Source: Chrysomallon squamiferum
Lineage: Eukaryota > Mollusca > Gastropoda > Neomphalida > Peltospiridae
Length of the DNA: 64,000 nt
Reading direction: 5' to 3'
NCBI GenBank assembly: GCA_012295275.1
Contig: CM022679.1
Span: 3,094,412-3,158,411, forward strand
Of the stretch, positions 35,685-44,594 are shown piece after piece. Position numbers and translations under genes: made by a program. How positions within the stretch are numbered: the first letter of the stretch is position 1; each line of letters begins with the position of its first letter. The notes under the pieces were generated by a model. The model ran no database searches. It saw nothing but the letters and a program-made list of their open reading frames with translations, and was not told the origin of the DNA.

Positions 35685-37375
35685 TAATTTAGTAGACAAA
35701 TGAATAATAAATATAAAATAAACCAATAAATAAATAAATAAACCAATAAATTATAACTATAAAATAAGTAACTGAATAAGTAAAAAATATAAAACAATTA
35801 AAAAAAATATATATTTTAAAATAAGTGAATAAAAAAAAAAAAGAATAAATAAATATAAAATAAATAAATAAATAAGAAAATAAATAAATAAAAATAAATA
35901 TTAACACCCCCCCCCACAAAATCATATGTCTATTAACTTGAAAACTGCAGCAATTTTAGGATTTGAAATCAATATTAAAGTCAAATTCAGATAAAAAAAA
36001 AAAAAAAAAAAAAAAAATCAATACAAGATTTATTTGTGTAACATGTGTTTTCAAAATGGAAGGTAAACTTACATCATACATGTGTTCATTTGAAAAATGC
36101 AGCAATGTTAGAGTTTGAAATCAATATTAAAAATCTAATTCAGATTCAAATAATAATAATAATAATAATAAAAAATAAAAATTAAATTTCAAAATTTTAA
36201 AAATCTTACTGAACAGTTATTAAAATATCTAAATTTCTAAATTAATTTCTTAATGCATTTGAATTATATTTGAGAATGAAAGATCAGTATCTGAATAATA
36301 AATGGAGATGGCCAAATATATAAAAGGTTTACATTGTGGAAGATGTTTACAAAATACCAAATTTCTTACATTTATATTTGTTGGGGATGTTACACACCAA
36401 GTATATTAAAAATCAAACTAAAGAATAGAGTTTATAATAAGACATTAAAAATCTATACATATAACACATCCAATATTTTCTTTAAATTTAAGGAACCATT
36501 GTACTAAATATATTATTTAAAATCTAACAAGACAATTAACTCCTTTAATTCATTTTTGAAAATGATTGTCGATGCTAATGGTAAGGGAGATAAACATGAT
36601 TGTCCATGCTAATGATAAGGGAGATAAACATGATTTTCCATGCTAATGATAAGGGAGATAAACATGATTTTCCATGCTAATAGTAAGGGAGATAATCATG
36701 AAATGAAGCGTTCATACTTGGGCAGGCTCGGTGATACTTGACACAAAGCAAACTGGACCAGTATCGATGCTGTAGAAAGAAAACTGTGTATCATATCAAG
36801 TGTTCAGGTTAGTATATGTTGCATCCATGTATAATTAGTGTGTGCAAGCATTATGTGTGTGTGTGTGTGTGTGTGCATGAATATGTTTGAGTTTAAATGG
36901 TTATGTTTATCTATATTTTTCTCTCTCTCTATAAAACATTAAACTGGCTACAGTCTTAATCTAAAAGTTCTGAGTTCATTTTATTCATTTCAAGTAATAT
37001 TACTTGGATTATTGAGAAGAAACACAATCTCTGAAGCTATTAATACTTTTTCTTTTCCCTACTGAAATAAATGTTATTATTATTATTGTTGTTATTGTGT
37101 TGTTTGTTATTATTTTTATTTTTATGATTATATAATCTTAATATTAACAGTAGAATTAAATGGATACCAGTCTCCTGCTGTCAAGGAACTCACTAACTCT
37201 TTCAAAGTTGCAGTGATGTTTTATGCATTGTGTGTAAAGAACTGGTACTTTAGCATGGATGTTATTCAGGTACTCCTGTGATTCTTCAAGTCCATTGTTA
37301 TGAGTGTCTGAAACCATCAAAAATTATATTAAAATATTTAAATGTAACTGTTTTTGTGTATATCAGTTATATATC

Positions 37376-37429
<54 letters not shown>

Positions 37430-37584
37430 TCTATACATATATACACACATTTCTGCAGTTCTTAAAATGTATAAAATTAGCTTTTGTCGAAGGAAGAGAA
37501 ATAGCAAATGAAGTAAAAAAGTAAGTGAAATAAATAAATAAATAAATAATAAAAATATGTATAAATAAATAAAAAATATGAATA

Positions 37585-37624
<40 letters not shown>

Positions 37625-38355
37625 CAAAATAAAATAATAAATAAAACATAATTAAAAAAAAAAACCCCCAAAACCCCAAACAACAACAACAAATAAATAA
37701 ATAAACAAATTAACAAAAAAATACTTTTATTTCAGTGATAAAACAAAAGCCAAGGTCAGTGTGAACTTGCCTACTTTTCACTAAACTCGACAAAATCCTT
37801 CACATTTTCACTTCATTGAAATAACACAAAATAACAAAGTGACAACTAATATTTTCAAATCAGCAGCTGTCTGTTATTTAAAATATTATGAAGCAGTAGT
37901 CACAGAATTTATTGACAGTTTTATTTCTTGGATTACTCTCTCTGCTGTCACAAACACAGTGGTTGACAGATTTATTTCATTTTCATGACATGATTATTTT
38001 GAGCTGCTGCTTTAATTTTAATACAACTGATAATGTAACTCTGGTTTGCATCTATAGAAAAAAATTTGTCTAGAAATTGTGATATTAATTATTTTATTTT
38101 TATATTAATGTTTAGTGCAAAGGTTACGGTGACTTGTCAGAAAAAAAGTCACAATTCAGGAAGTTCAGTATCTCTTGTTGCCGGAAAAAAATCAATCATC
38201 ATTTAACATTTCGTGGTAATACTGAAGTTAAAATGCATTTACTTCTTCATATACATGAAAACACACTACTGAAAGCTCTATTAAAATAAATATTTTTGAT
38301 AGAAAAAATAAATATATATATATTGAATCGTATGTTTCTGTATGAAAGAGAAAGT

Positions 38356-38415
<60 letters not shown>

Positions 38416-40457
38416 AAGATAAAGAGATATATAGATAGAAAAATAAATCAGACTGCAAGAGTGTGAGTGAAAGGAAAAAAGAGAGACAGAAATAAAAAGA
38501 ATGAGAGAAAGAAATAGAGACACAGAGACAGAGAGAGAATGTATGTGTGTTTGTGAGATGGAAAAAGAGAGATATTTTGTTGCACAATCACTTTGCTTTT
38601 ACCTTCACATTGTCCTATGCAGGTTCGTTTTGTCTGTTTAAGGCCACTGCATGATCTACCACCATATTTCGGTAACGGATTATTACACAGTCGAGTTCGG
38701 GTTTTATGTCCTTTTTCACCACATTCCGCATCACAAGATGTCCACTTTGACCACACGCTCCACCCACCATCAACTGAGAAAACAATTATTATTTCATTAC
38801 TTTTCATGTCATACATTTTATATAAAATGTTGTTACGATGAAATGGTAAGATAATGATTACGAAAACAGTTATAAATGTTTAATGTTAAAGTTTAACCAT
38901 TCACATCAATGTAGCCTGAAGAGAGAGAGAGAGAGAGAAAGAGAGACACAAACATACATTAAAACAGTTAAGTAGTTGCATGATGTCCACACAAAAGATG
39001 AATAAAACAAGAATTTTCTCAGAATCAGATACTTACTTGGGCATGTGCTGAGAGTTTTTTTGAAAACACATGCATAAATATTCCAAAACCTGACCTGAAA
39101 AAAGTATTAAAAAAAAAAAAAAAAAGAAAAAAAGAATAAATTTCATTGGTCAGTTTTTCTTACTTTGCTATAATGTATGTGTGTGTGTGTGTGTGTGTGT
39201 GTTTATCTGTATACATATGCATGGTATGTACCGTATATACTTGTTTATAAGTCGAATTTTTGGGAGACTATATTAAGGTAATATTTTGGGGGTCAACTTA
39301 TACATAGGTAATGCTTTTGTAGCTGTTGCTGAAGAGTCGCCATTTTGACTATTTTTTGCTACGGGATGCATCTAAAATAATCGCAGTCTTTCAGCGTTTC
39401 AAAAATATAATTTTATCGTATAAAAATTTTTGAAAAATTAAATAACAAAACCAAATATGAATGTAAAACATGATATTCTTCCGTTTAATGACATAAAAAT
39501 ACATTTTAAAACAAGAAAACTGTCAGTACGGCATTATGCCTTATGGTGTCTTGCAATGATCTAGGAATGCAGACTTCTCTGCCAAATTGCACTAAATATC
39601 GGTCCTAATTTCATAAACAAAACTCACTTGTTTAATTGTAAAGAATTTGGTGAAATAATATTGCAATCGTCATTAATATCCACTACCGACAAATTTTGTA
39701 AATCATAGAACGGCTAAATATAACGGTAAGTTAGGTCTCCATGTTAGACCTATTACATTAAAGAGATACTATTTATGATACATTTAGGCTATAGCTCGTG
39801 TAATACATGCATTTACGTTATTATGGTATGTTCGTGCAAGTTACAGCTCGTGCAAGTTATGTTACAGTAGGCGTACAATGTAGGCCTTCATGCCACTGTC
39901 ACACTGGTCTAAAAATAGTGACGGTGCCTGGAATCTACAGTCGACTTATACACAAGTAATACCTAAAATGACGCAATTTTTGGTCTTAAAATACACATCG
40001 ACTTATACATAAGGTCGCCTTGTACACAAGTATATACGGTATGTATACACAAATATTTTATGTAAGTGCACTCTGTGTGTGTGTGTGTGTGTGTATGAAT
40101 ATGTGGTTTTGTGTAACAACCAGTTCTTCTTTGGTAATGCTGTCCCTGGTCCAGTGGAACAAAGAACTTTTGCCTCCTGAAAAAACTTGTGGGTGACAAA
40201 ATTTCTTCTTCAGACAAACGTCTATAAATGATTTCCTGTCTTTTGGGGCCACGTACATCAGTGCTTGAAGCATGTGTCTCCACAGAGCCTTCGCATCTGA
40301 AATACATAACAATAACAATTACTGTTGTTAATTAAAATAATAATCTGACAACAATGATGATAATCATAATAATGTGCTTAACATAAATAATGAGGATTAT
40401 AATGTTAATGACAAGGATAATGATAATAAGGATGAAGATAATGTTGATGATGATGAT

Positions 40458-40488
<31 letters not shown>

Positions 40489-40618
40489 CAACAAGATGCT
40501 CACTTACCTTGAATACTGATAGTACTGTTGGTTCTTTCCACATTGAAAATCAGAATAAAACCAAACAAGAATGCAAGAGACCCCAGAATCTGAAAGAGTT
40601 TTAGTTACGATAATGCAT

Positions 40619-40672
<54 letters not shown>

Positions 40673-41023
40673 TTCCATGTGATAAATTTTTTTTTTTTTC
40701 CAGTTTGTTTAAATTTGACACTTGATTTATTATTTGAGATATTTGGTCTTTTGATTACGATTATAATGAAAAATAGTCCTATACAGTTAATTCAAAGATT
40801 AAAATGGAAAGCATAAAACATAGTTATTTTTGGAGTGTTAATTAATTATTTTAAAATAATAATTTATTTTGGAATCTTGGAAAACATTTGTTAAAGAGAA
40901 AACAACCTCCTGCTCCACGAATGAACACGTATTCAGAACAAGTTAGAATATTTTACTATTATCTAATAATCAGCGTACCCACCACAAGGAAACAGTTTGA
41001 TCGTTTCTTACCGTTTTAGTCAT
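23391..41023 (-). CDS. Single-pass receptor-like protein: 4-Cys modules, 8 TSRs, 2 LamG, Ig, TM, SP-rich tail (26 exons)
   Basis: I do not recognise a named orthologue. The 26 exons (listed separately) join without a frame error to 1,426 residues plus TGA. Rough order: signal peptide 1-25; four-cysteine module 32-109; thrombospondin type-1 repeat (TSR) 110-166; second module 167-230; TSRs at 231-290, 291-350 and 351-411; acidic linker 412-421; TSRs at 422-490, 491-546, 547-589 and 590-646; laminin-G-like 647-829 and 830-1009; Ig-like 1010-1106; membrane span about 1117-1136; cytoplasmic tail to 1426 with an Asp/Ser block and Ser-Pro repeats. WxxW motifs in most TSRs suggest C-mannosylation. 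The layout suggests a cell-surface adhesion or guidance receptor; that is inference. TSR exons are phase 1-1, the usual pattern for shuffled domains. Exon 1 is the least certain. Confidence 0.85.
23989..24112 (-). CDS. TSR receptor exon 25 (cytoplasmic helix)
   Basis: [20 protein letters not shown] and [15 protein letters not shown], a likely amphipathic helix. Acceptor gtttgaag, donor gtagga, phase 1 to 2. Confidence 0.82.
24425..24828 (-). CDS. TSR receptor exon 24 (cytoplasmic: basic, Pro-rich, acidic Asp/Ser block)
   Basis: Starts [10 protein letters not shown], has two TEKPPS repeats, an alanine-rich stretch, [13 protein letters not shown], then a run of Asp with interspersed Ser (a casein-kinase-2-like target). 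Phase 2 to 1. Confidence 0.9.
24971..25050. repeat. AC and A/T-rich simple tract in the TSR gene
   Basis: Short simple repeat in the intron between the transmembrane and first cytoplasmic exons. It has no other visible content. Confidence 0.5.
25181..25274 (-). CDS. TSR receptor exon 23 (transmembrane)
   Basis: [18 protein letters not shown] is the membrane span, followed by RII. Phase 1 to 2, donor gtaagt. Confidence 0.9.
25511..25652 (-). CDS. TSR receptor exon 22 (Ig-like, second half)
   Basis: [20 protein letters not shown] contains the D-x-G/F-Y-x-C signature of the F strand. Acceptor gagatag, donor gtaatc, phase 0 to 1. Confidence 0.83.
26131..26279 (-). CDS. TSR receptor exon 21 (Ig-like, first half)
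   Basis: [10 protein letters not shown] (B strand Cys), EWFKDDRLL (C strand Trp) and GIVIIPR. Acceptor tctgcag, donor gtttct (weak), phase 1 to 0. Confidence 0.8.
26551..26777. repeat. 113-bp tandem duplication covering a splice donor
   Basis: The segment around the 3' end and donor of exon 20 occurs twice, 113 bp apart. Copy one spans about 26551-26664; 44 exon bases and the donor at 26608-26661 are identical to 26721-26774. Confidence 0.95.
26731..27031 (-). CDS. TSR receptor exon 20 (LamG-like 2, end)
   Basis: [26 protein letters not shown] and [14 protein letters not shown]. Acceptor gctgctag, donor gtaaat, phase 0 to 1. Its last 44 bp and donor are duplicated downstream (26618-26661). 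Confidence 0.9.
27069..27412. repeat. 18-22 bp minisatellite (tgtatatgattatata)
   Basis: About 17 variable copies of gtgtgtatatgattatata between exons 19 and 20 of the TSR gene. Confidence 0.93.
27431..27669 (-). CDS. TSR receptor exon 19 (LamG-like 2, start)
   Basis: [32 protein letters not shown] and the pair CLNCG. Phase 1 to 0, donor gtaagt. Confidence 0.88.
27952..28074 (-). CDS. TSR receptor exon 18 (LamG-like 1, end)
   Basis: [20 protein letters not shown]: the F-x-G-x-I-S/R-L/E closing strand typical of LamG. Phase 1-1. Confidence 0.88.
28817..28979 (-). CDS. TSR receptor exon 17 (LamG-like 1, middle)
   Basis: [20 protein letters not shown] and [11 protein letters not shown]. Acceptor gttaacaag, donor gtgtga, phase 0 to 1. 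WHDLQV matches the LamG strand before the ligand edge. Confidence 0.87.
29420..29682 (-). CDS. TSR receptor exon 16 (LamG-like 1, start)
   Basis: Acceptor accccacag, donor gtaata, phase 1 to 0. [12 protein letters not shown] and [20 protein letters not shown] match the first strands of laminin-G folds. Confidence 0.88.
30067..30237 (-). CDS. TSR receptor exon 15 (TSR 8)
   Basis: [33 protein letters not shown] and CYTGPC. Phase 1-1. Confidence 0.93.
30884..31012 (-). CDS. TSR receptor exon 14 (TSR 7, short)
   Basis: [20 protein letters not shown], then CYLAPCP. At 43 residues it lacks the PxxxGG loop of full TSRs. Confidence 0.88.
31374..31541 (-). CDS. TSR receptor exon 13 (TSR 6)
   Basis: [32 protein letters not shown] and CNLRKC. 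Phase 1-1. GC-richer than the other exons. Confidence 0.93.
31545..32610. repeat. Two-phase minisatellite in TSR intron
   Basis: The first part (to about 32030) repeats acatttaacaaacacacagt with ataactgtagac (about 33 bp); many copies contain the palindrome cagttataactg. The second part repeats acacaaataccccaaattat with aactgtaa (about 28 bp) and is more diverged. Confidence 0.93.
32685..32892 (-). CDS. TSR receptor exon 12 (TSR 5)
   Basis: Begins with an acidic linker (DPFEEPLDL), then [20 protein letters not shown] and FCDLEPCP. Phase 0 to 1. Confidence 0.92.
33329..33357 (-). CDS. TSR receptor exon 11 (acidic micro-exon)
   Basis: 29 bp, acceptor tctgttag, donor gtaggt, encoding [10 protein letters not shown]. 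It is required to convert phase 1 to phase 0 for the next exon. Confidence 0.75.
33707..33889 (-). CDS. TSR receptor exon 10 (TSR 4)
   Basis: [34 protein letters not shown]. Phase 1-1, 183 bp. Confidence 0.92.
34258..34437 (-). CDS. TSR receptor exon 9 (TSR 3)
   Basis: [20 protein letters not shown] and CYRGPCP. Phase 1-1. Divergent TSR with only one Trp of the WxxW set. Confidence 0.9.
34627..34684. repeat. (AAAT)n microsatellite
   Basis: About 58 bp of pure AAAT in the intron between TSR 2 and TSR 3. Confidence 0.95.
35362..35541 (-). CDS. TSR receptor exon 8 (TSR 2)
   Basis: [32 protein letters not shown] and CFGISC. Phase 1-1, 180 bp. Confidence 0.93.
36565..36703. repeat. 34-bp tandem repeat, 4 copies
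   Basis: ccatgctaatgataagggag then ataaacatgatttt, ending just before (downstream on the minus strand of) exon 7. Confidence 0.93.
36718..36769 (-). CDS. TSR receptor exon 7 (module 2, second half)
   Basis: Acceptor tttctacag, donor gtatga, phase 0 to 1. [17 protein letters not shown] aligns with exon 4. Confidence 0.78.
37168..37307 (-). CDS. TSR receptor exon 6 (module 2, first half)
   Basis: Acceptor ggtttcag, donor gtatcc, phase 1 to 0. It contains [13 protein letters not shown], aligning with the VCLKKKFC of exon 3. Confidence 0.7.
37378..37622. repeat. (AC)n and AAAT-rich arrays
   Basis: (AC)n at 37378-37425, then degenerate AAAT arrays at about 37520-37622, upstream of exon 6. Confidence 0.93.
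38603..38773 (-). CDS. TSR receptor exon 5 (TSR 1)
   Basis: Phase 1-1. [33 protein letters not shown] and CIGQC: a complete TSR with six Cys. Confidence 0.93.
39037..39094 (-). CDS. TSR receptor exon 4 (module 1, second half)
   Basis: Acceptor tttttcag, donor gtaagt, phase 0 to 1. It encodes [19 protein letters not shown], the second cysteine pair. Confidence 0.75.
39229..40041. mobile_element. Non-autonomous inverted-repeat DNA transposon in TSR intron 3
   Basis: The left end TACCGTATATACTTGTTTAT and the right end CAAGTATATACGGTA are inverted copies. Flanking TA (within a repeated TATGTA at 39225-39230 and 40040-40045) fits a TA target duplication. Subterminal CGACTTATAC/GTATAAGTCG motifs recur at both ends. 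About 810 bp, with no transposase frame. A Tc1/mariner/pogo-like origin is a guess. Confidence 0.82.
40121..40296 (-). CDS. TSR receptor exon 3 (module 1, first half)
   Basis: Acceptor atttcag; donor gttgtt after CTG is weak but is placed by homology to exon 6. Phase 1 to 0. It contains [19 protein letters not shown], the first cysteine pair. Confidence 0.75.
40508..40589 (-). CDS. TSR receptor exon 2 (signal peptide core)
   Basis: Acceptor ctctttcag, donor gtaagt, phase 0 to 1. It encodes [20 protein letters not shown] with a hydrophobic core, then NSTISIQ containing an N-glycosylation site. Confidence 0.8.
40619..40668. repeat. (AT)n microsatellite
   Basis: About 44 bp of AT in the first intron of the TSR gene. 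Confidence 0.93.
41012..41023 (-). CDS. TSR receptor exon 1 (start codon)
   Basis: ATG ACT AAA ACG, then donor gtaaga. Joined to the next exon it gives [15 protein letters not shown], a good signal peptide. A minimal ATG-TAA reading frame ends one base into the main ATG (41023-41028). Confidence 0.55.
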
Positions 41024-41117
41024 TACATAGACCTACAAGGAATTAATTCAGCCCGGACACCAAAGAAAGCGAAACATGGTTACTTCCGTTATGTTCCAAG
41101 TTGGTGGTGAAAGTATG

Positions 41118-41136
41118 TGACGTCAACATGACGTCA
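41118..41136. promoter_or_regulatory. Twin TGACGTCA cAMP-response-element motifs
   Basis: Perfect palindromic TGACGTCA at 41118-41125 and 41129-41136, offset by 11 bp (one helical turn) and about 95 bp upstream of the putative TSR-gene start codon. This supports a promoter here and the exon 1 placement. Confidence 0.6.
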
Positions 41137-41219
41137 ATGTAGTCTTTCATTTTATTTTATAATTTGAATGTAACAGGTGCTCTGGAAGTTTCCCGGCATG
41201 GTTCGGCCGGTATTTAATC

Positions 41220-41397
41220 CACTGGTCGGCAACCAATTCTGTTTTCAATACTGAGCGAAAAAAAAAGAGATGTTAGGAAGCAACGCAGCCTTGGTCTGGA
41301 GGTTTAAAGGAAAAAACATGGTGTTCATTTGGTGGACCGGATTAAAATTCCTTCGAGGGTCGGACGTGGCCCGCGGACCAAGGGTTGCCGACCCCTC
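41220..41397. mobile_element. hAT-like MITE upstream of the TSR gene
   Basis: Ends ctggtcggcaacc and ggttgccgacccct are inverted and match the CAGGGGTCGGCAA-type termini of hAT elements. The interior has the characteristic GC-rich gtggcccgcggaccaag. No clear 8-bp target duplication was found. Confidence 0.6.
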
Positions 41398-41800
41398 AAA
41401 TTTTAACCAAATACACTAAGATGGATCTAACACATATGAATTGTCCTGATGTTTTTAGTTTCCAGGCGAATGAATATTTTATTTAACTTTCAGAGTCCAA
41501 TGTAGACTGATAATTAATATAGAATGCTTTTAATATAAATTTTAAAACTTTAATTTAATTTTGTAATTTGTTTCGTTATACTTGGTAAAAAATATTTTAG
41601 AGACTTTCAACGTTTTCGTTTCCTTAGAGTTATTTCCCTTACACCATTCGTTGTTGTTGTTGTTATTATTATTATTATTATTATTATTCTGAATTCATCA
41701 TAATTATGATACTGACAGTTTAAATTTGATGTAAATTCAATTCAAGAAGATTTTGTAAAATTTCTAGTGCTTGCTTTTGTTGTTTATTTATTTTGATGGG

Positions 41801-41851
<51 letters not shown>

Positions 41852-42030
41852 CTTATTATTATTTTGTATGTTTATGATTATTTATTTATTTATTGTTATT
41901 GTTGTTATTACTAATGCAATATTATACAAACAGAAACATTCTTAAGTTTTATGTAGTTCATTTCCTTTCATTCATCTTCCTGAACCCCTAGATTTGTCTG
42001 TTTTATTTATTTATGTTTTATGTTCTGTAC

Positions 42031-42152
42031 CTTAGGTGAACAGTCCCCCAGAAACACATTTTCAAGTATGAGTTCCTGTATTAGCCACTCTGAGGTGGGG
42101 GTATCATCACTCACCAGGTGACTCACTGTTGCTGCATTTAAGGTACAGATAA
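42031..42152 (-). CDS. Orphan candidate exon, unrecognised
   Basis: Bordered by acceptor ttttttaaag and donor gtacag, 122 bp, phase 1 to 0 by its open frame. It reads ICTLNAATVSHLVSDDTPTS then EWLIQELILENVFLGDCSPK, protein-like composition unlike the repeats around it. No partner exons are visible nearby. Its phase would allow joining to TSR exon 2, but that would bury the signal peptide, so I treat it as a separate gene fragment, a pseudogene piece or chance. Confidence 0.35.
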
Positions 42153-42249
42153 CTTTAAAAAAAAAATTAATAAATAAATAAAAATACAATTATGGTGAGG
42201 AATTATTTAAAAATAAAATAAAATATAAAAAGATAACAAAATAATAATA

Positions 42250-42880
42250 ATAGTAATTAATAATGTCTTCCTTTTAGTCTTCTTTCTTCCGTGTTAGGTA
42301 TATTGTTGTATGCGTGATGCAGAAAAAGAAGAAGAAGAAAAAAGTAAATAATAATAATGATAAAAAAAAAATAATGAAAAATAAATAATAAAAAAAAAAT
42401 AAAAAAATAAAGAGATAAATTAGAAAAAAATAAAAAATAAAAAAAAATATTAAGAAAAATTATTATACAAAATAAATAAAAGAGAAGAAATCAAAATTAA
42501 ATAATAAAAATAAAAAATAAAATTTAAATTAATATTTAAAACTACTACTACTAAAAAATTGTTTTTTAAAATATTCAAAAAAATAAAATAAAATAAAAAG
42601 AGGACTGTAAAAGATATGTGAAGATGATGTTTGTATGCAGGAAAATGGCAGTGGGATCTTCCATCTCTTGACTTTCTTTCTTCTGTGTAGGGTGTATTCA
42701 TGTTGTATGTGGAAGAAGAAGAAGAAAAAGAAGAAGAAGAAGAAGAAAATTATTAAAACATTAAAAACATAAATTAGAAAAATAAAAGTAAAAATATAAA
42801 AAATAAAAGAAATTAGAAAAAAATAAAAATTAAAATTAAATAAATAAATAAATAACTAAATAAGATAAAATACAAATTTA

Positions 42881-42938
<58 letters not shown>

Positions 42939-42949
42939 TGAAAATCTAA

Positions 42950-42986
<37 letters not shown>

Positions 42987-43422
42987 GAAAATCTAAATTA
43001 ATAATAATAATAAAAAAGCAGACAATAAAAAGAAAATAAGAAAAAAGAAGACAGTAAAAGATTTATGAAGAAGATGTTTGTATGCAGGAAAATGGGATCT
43101 TCCATCTCTTGACTCTTCTTTCTTCTTCTTGGTCTTCTTTCTTCCATGTAGGGCGTATTTGTGTTGTATGCATGATGCAGAAGAAAATAAATAAATAAAT
43201 AAATAAATAAAAAATATAAAATAAAAACAAATATAAATAAATAAATAAAATAGAATAAAATAAAATAATAAATAAATAAAATAAATAAATAAATAAATAA
43301 ATAAATAAAATAGAACAAAATAAAATAATAAATAAATAAATAAAATAGAACAAATTAAAATAATAAATAAATAAATAAGTAAAATAGAACAAATTAAATT
43401 AATAAATGAATGAATGAATGAA

Positions 43423-43453
<31 letters not shown>

Positions 43454-43605
43454 AAAGATGTTTGAAGAAGATGTTTGAAGAAGATGTTTGTATGCAGGAA
43501 AATGGCAGTGGGATCTTCCATCTCTTGACTCTTCTTTCTTCTTCTTGGTCTACTTTCTTCCATGTAGGACGTATTCGTGTGGTATGTATGATGCGGAAGA
43601 AAAAA
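42250..43605. repeat. Local satellite: about 130-bp core repeated 4 times with expanded AAT/AAAT spacers
   Basis: A core (gatgtttgtatgcaggaaaa, ggcagtgggatcttccatct, cttctttcttc, tgtagggcgtatt) occurs at about 42250-42330 (partial), 42600-42740, 43050-43190 and 43455-43605. The spacers are AAT, AAAT and A-rich arrays that have expanded to different lengths. Confidence 0.85.
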
Positions 43606-43927
43606 GAAAACAAAAAAGAAAACAAAAAAGAAAACAAAAAAACAAAAATTAAAAGAATTTAGAAGCGTCGGCCGAAATGATCAAAACAAAGTAATAATAA
43701 TAAAAAATAAAATTTGTACGCAGATTTAGACGGTTCACGAAAATAATGTAGATCGGAATCAGAAACCATGATGAAAATACCCTGAATGCCAATTTAAAAA
43801 TTTAATTTCCGATCGAGAACCTCTTCCACGTTAGAAGTCGTTTCTGAAAGTCACAATTGGTTACCGCTGACGACGTTATTTATAACCCAAGTAAAGCGGA
43901 CGTGACGGAGAACACCAAATAAATATG

Positions 43928-43935
43928 TGACGTCA
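43928..43935. promoter_or_regulatory. TGACGTCA motif
   Basis: A palindromic CRE-like octamer in a GC-richer patch (43850-43950) with no adjacent gene recognised. Confidence 0.3.
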
Positions 43936-44345
43936 ATCCATTAAAATGGCACTAGTCTGTGTTTCTTTTTATAGAAATTAAGTTGATTTAAAATCTGTTA
44001 TAAAATTTTAACATGAAATACTGATTAAAATATGTTGCAGTCAGCTTCTGGTTTCAGTTTGTCATTTTAATACATAAATAAAGCGGTTGTGTAATTTACA
44101 GTTCTAAAAATTTGAAGTATCGAAAACAGTTTTCACATTGAAAATTACATTTAATTACCTGTTTGATGTAATTTTTGGTAGAATATTTTTATATTTGCTG
44201 TTTAATATTAAAACAAAATAGCAGGTGCAAAATGTGTAAGAAATAAGATACTTCTAGACTTCGTAATTACAAAATTATATCATAATTTTAACAATTGGCT
44301 TGAACAGGTCGTTCGCTTCGTGACGTTTCCGCCGCTTCTTTCGGC

Positions 44346-44441
44346 AGTTTTATTCGGATAGTTTCGGCCATTTTATTCGGATAGTTTCGGCCATTTTATT
44401 CGGATAGTTTCGGCCGTTTTATTCGGATAGTTTCGGCCGTT
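44346..44441. repeat. 23-bp tandem repeat, 4 copies
   Basis: Unit ttttattcggatagtttcgg followed by cca or ccg; the CG-rich unit contrasts with the AT-rich surroundings. Confidence 0.93.
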
Positions 44442-44546
44442 CGACTCGTGGAAAATGTTATCAAGATTACTTATTCCAATATCATAAATAAATTTCTGTA
44501 TTATTATTAGTTATATTACTTATACACTGAATTTTTTTACATGTTA

Positions 44547-44594
<48 letters not shown>

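Noticed and set aside
36565-36703. CRISPR-like regular repeat
   Set aside because: The 34-bp units are directly tandem without unique spacers, in a eukaryotic intron.
42993-43637. 214-codon minus-strand frame rich in [10 protein letters not shown]
   Set aside because: Produced by AAAT arrays in the local satellite; not protein-like.
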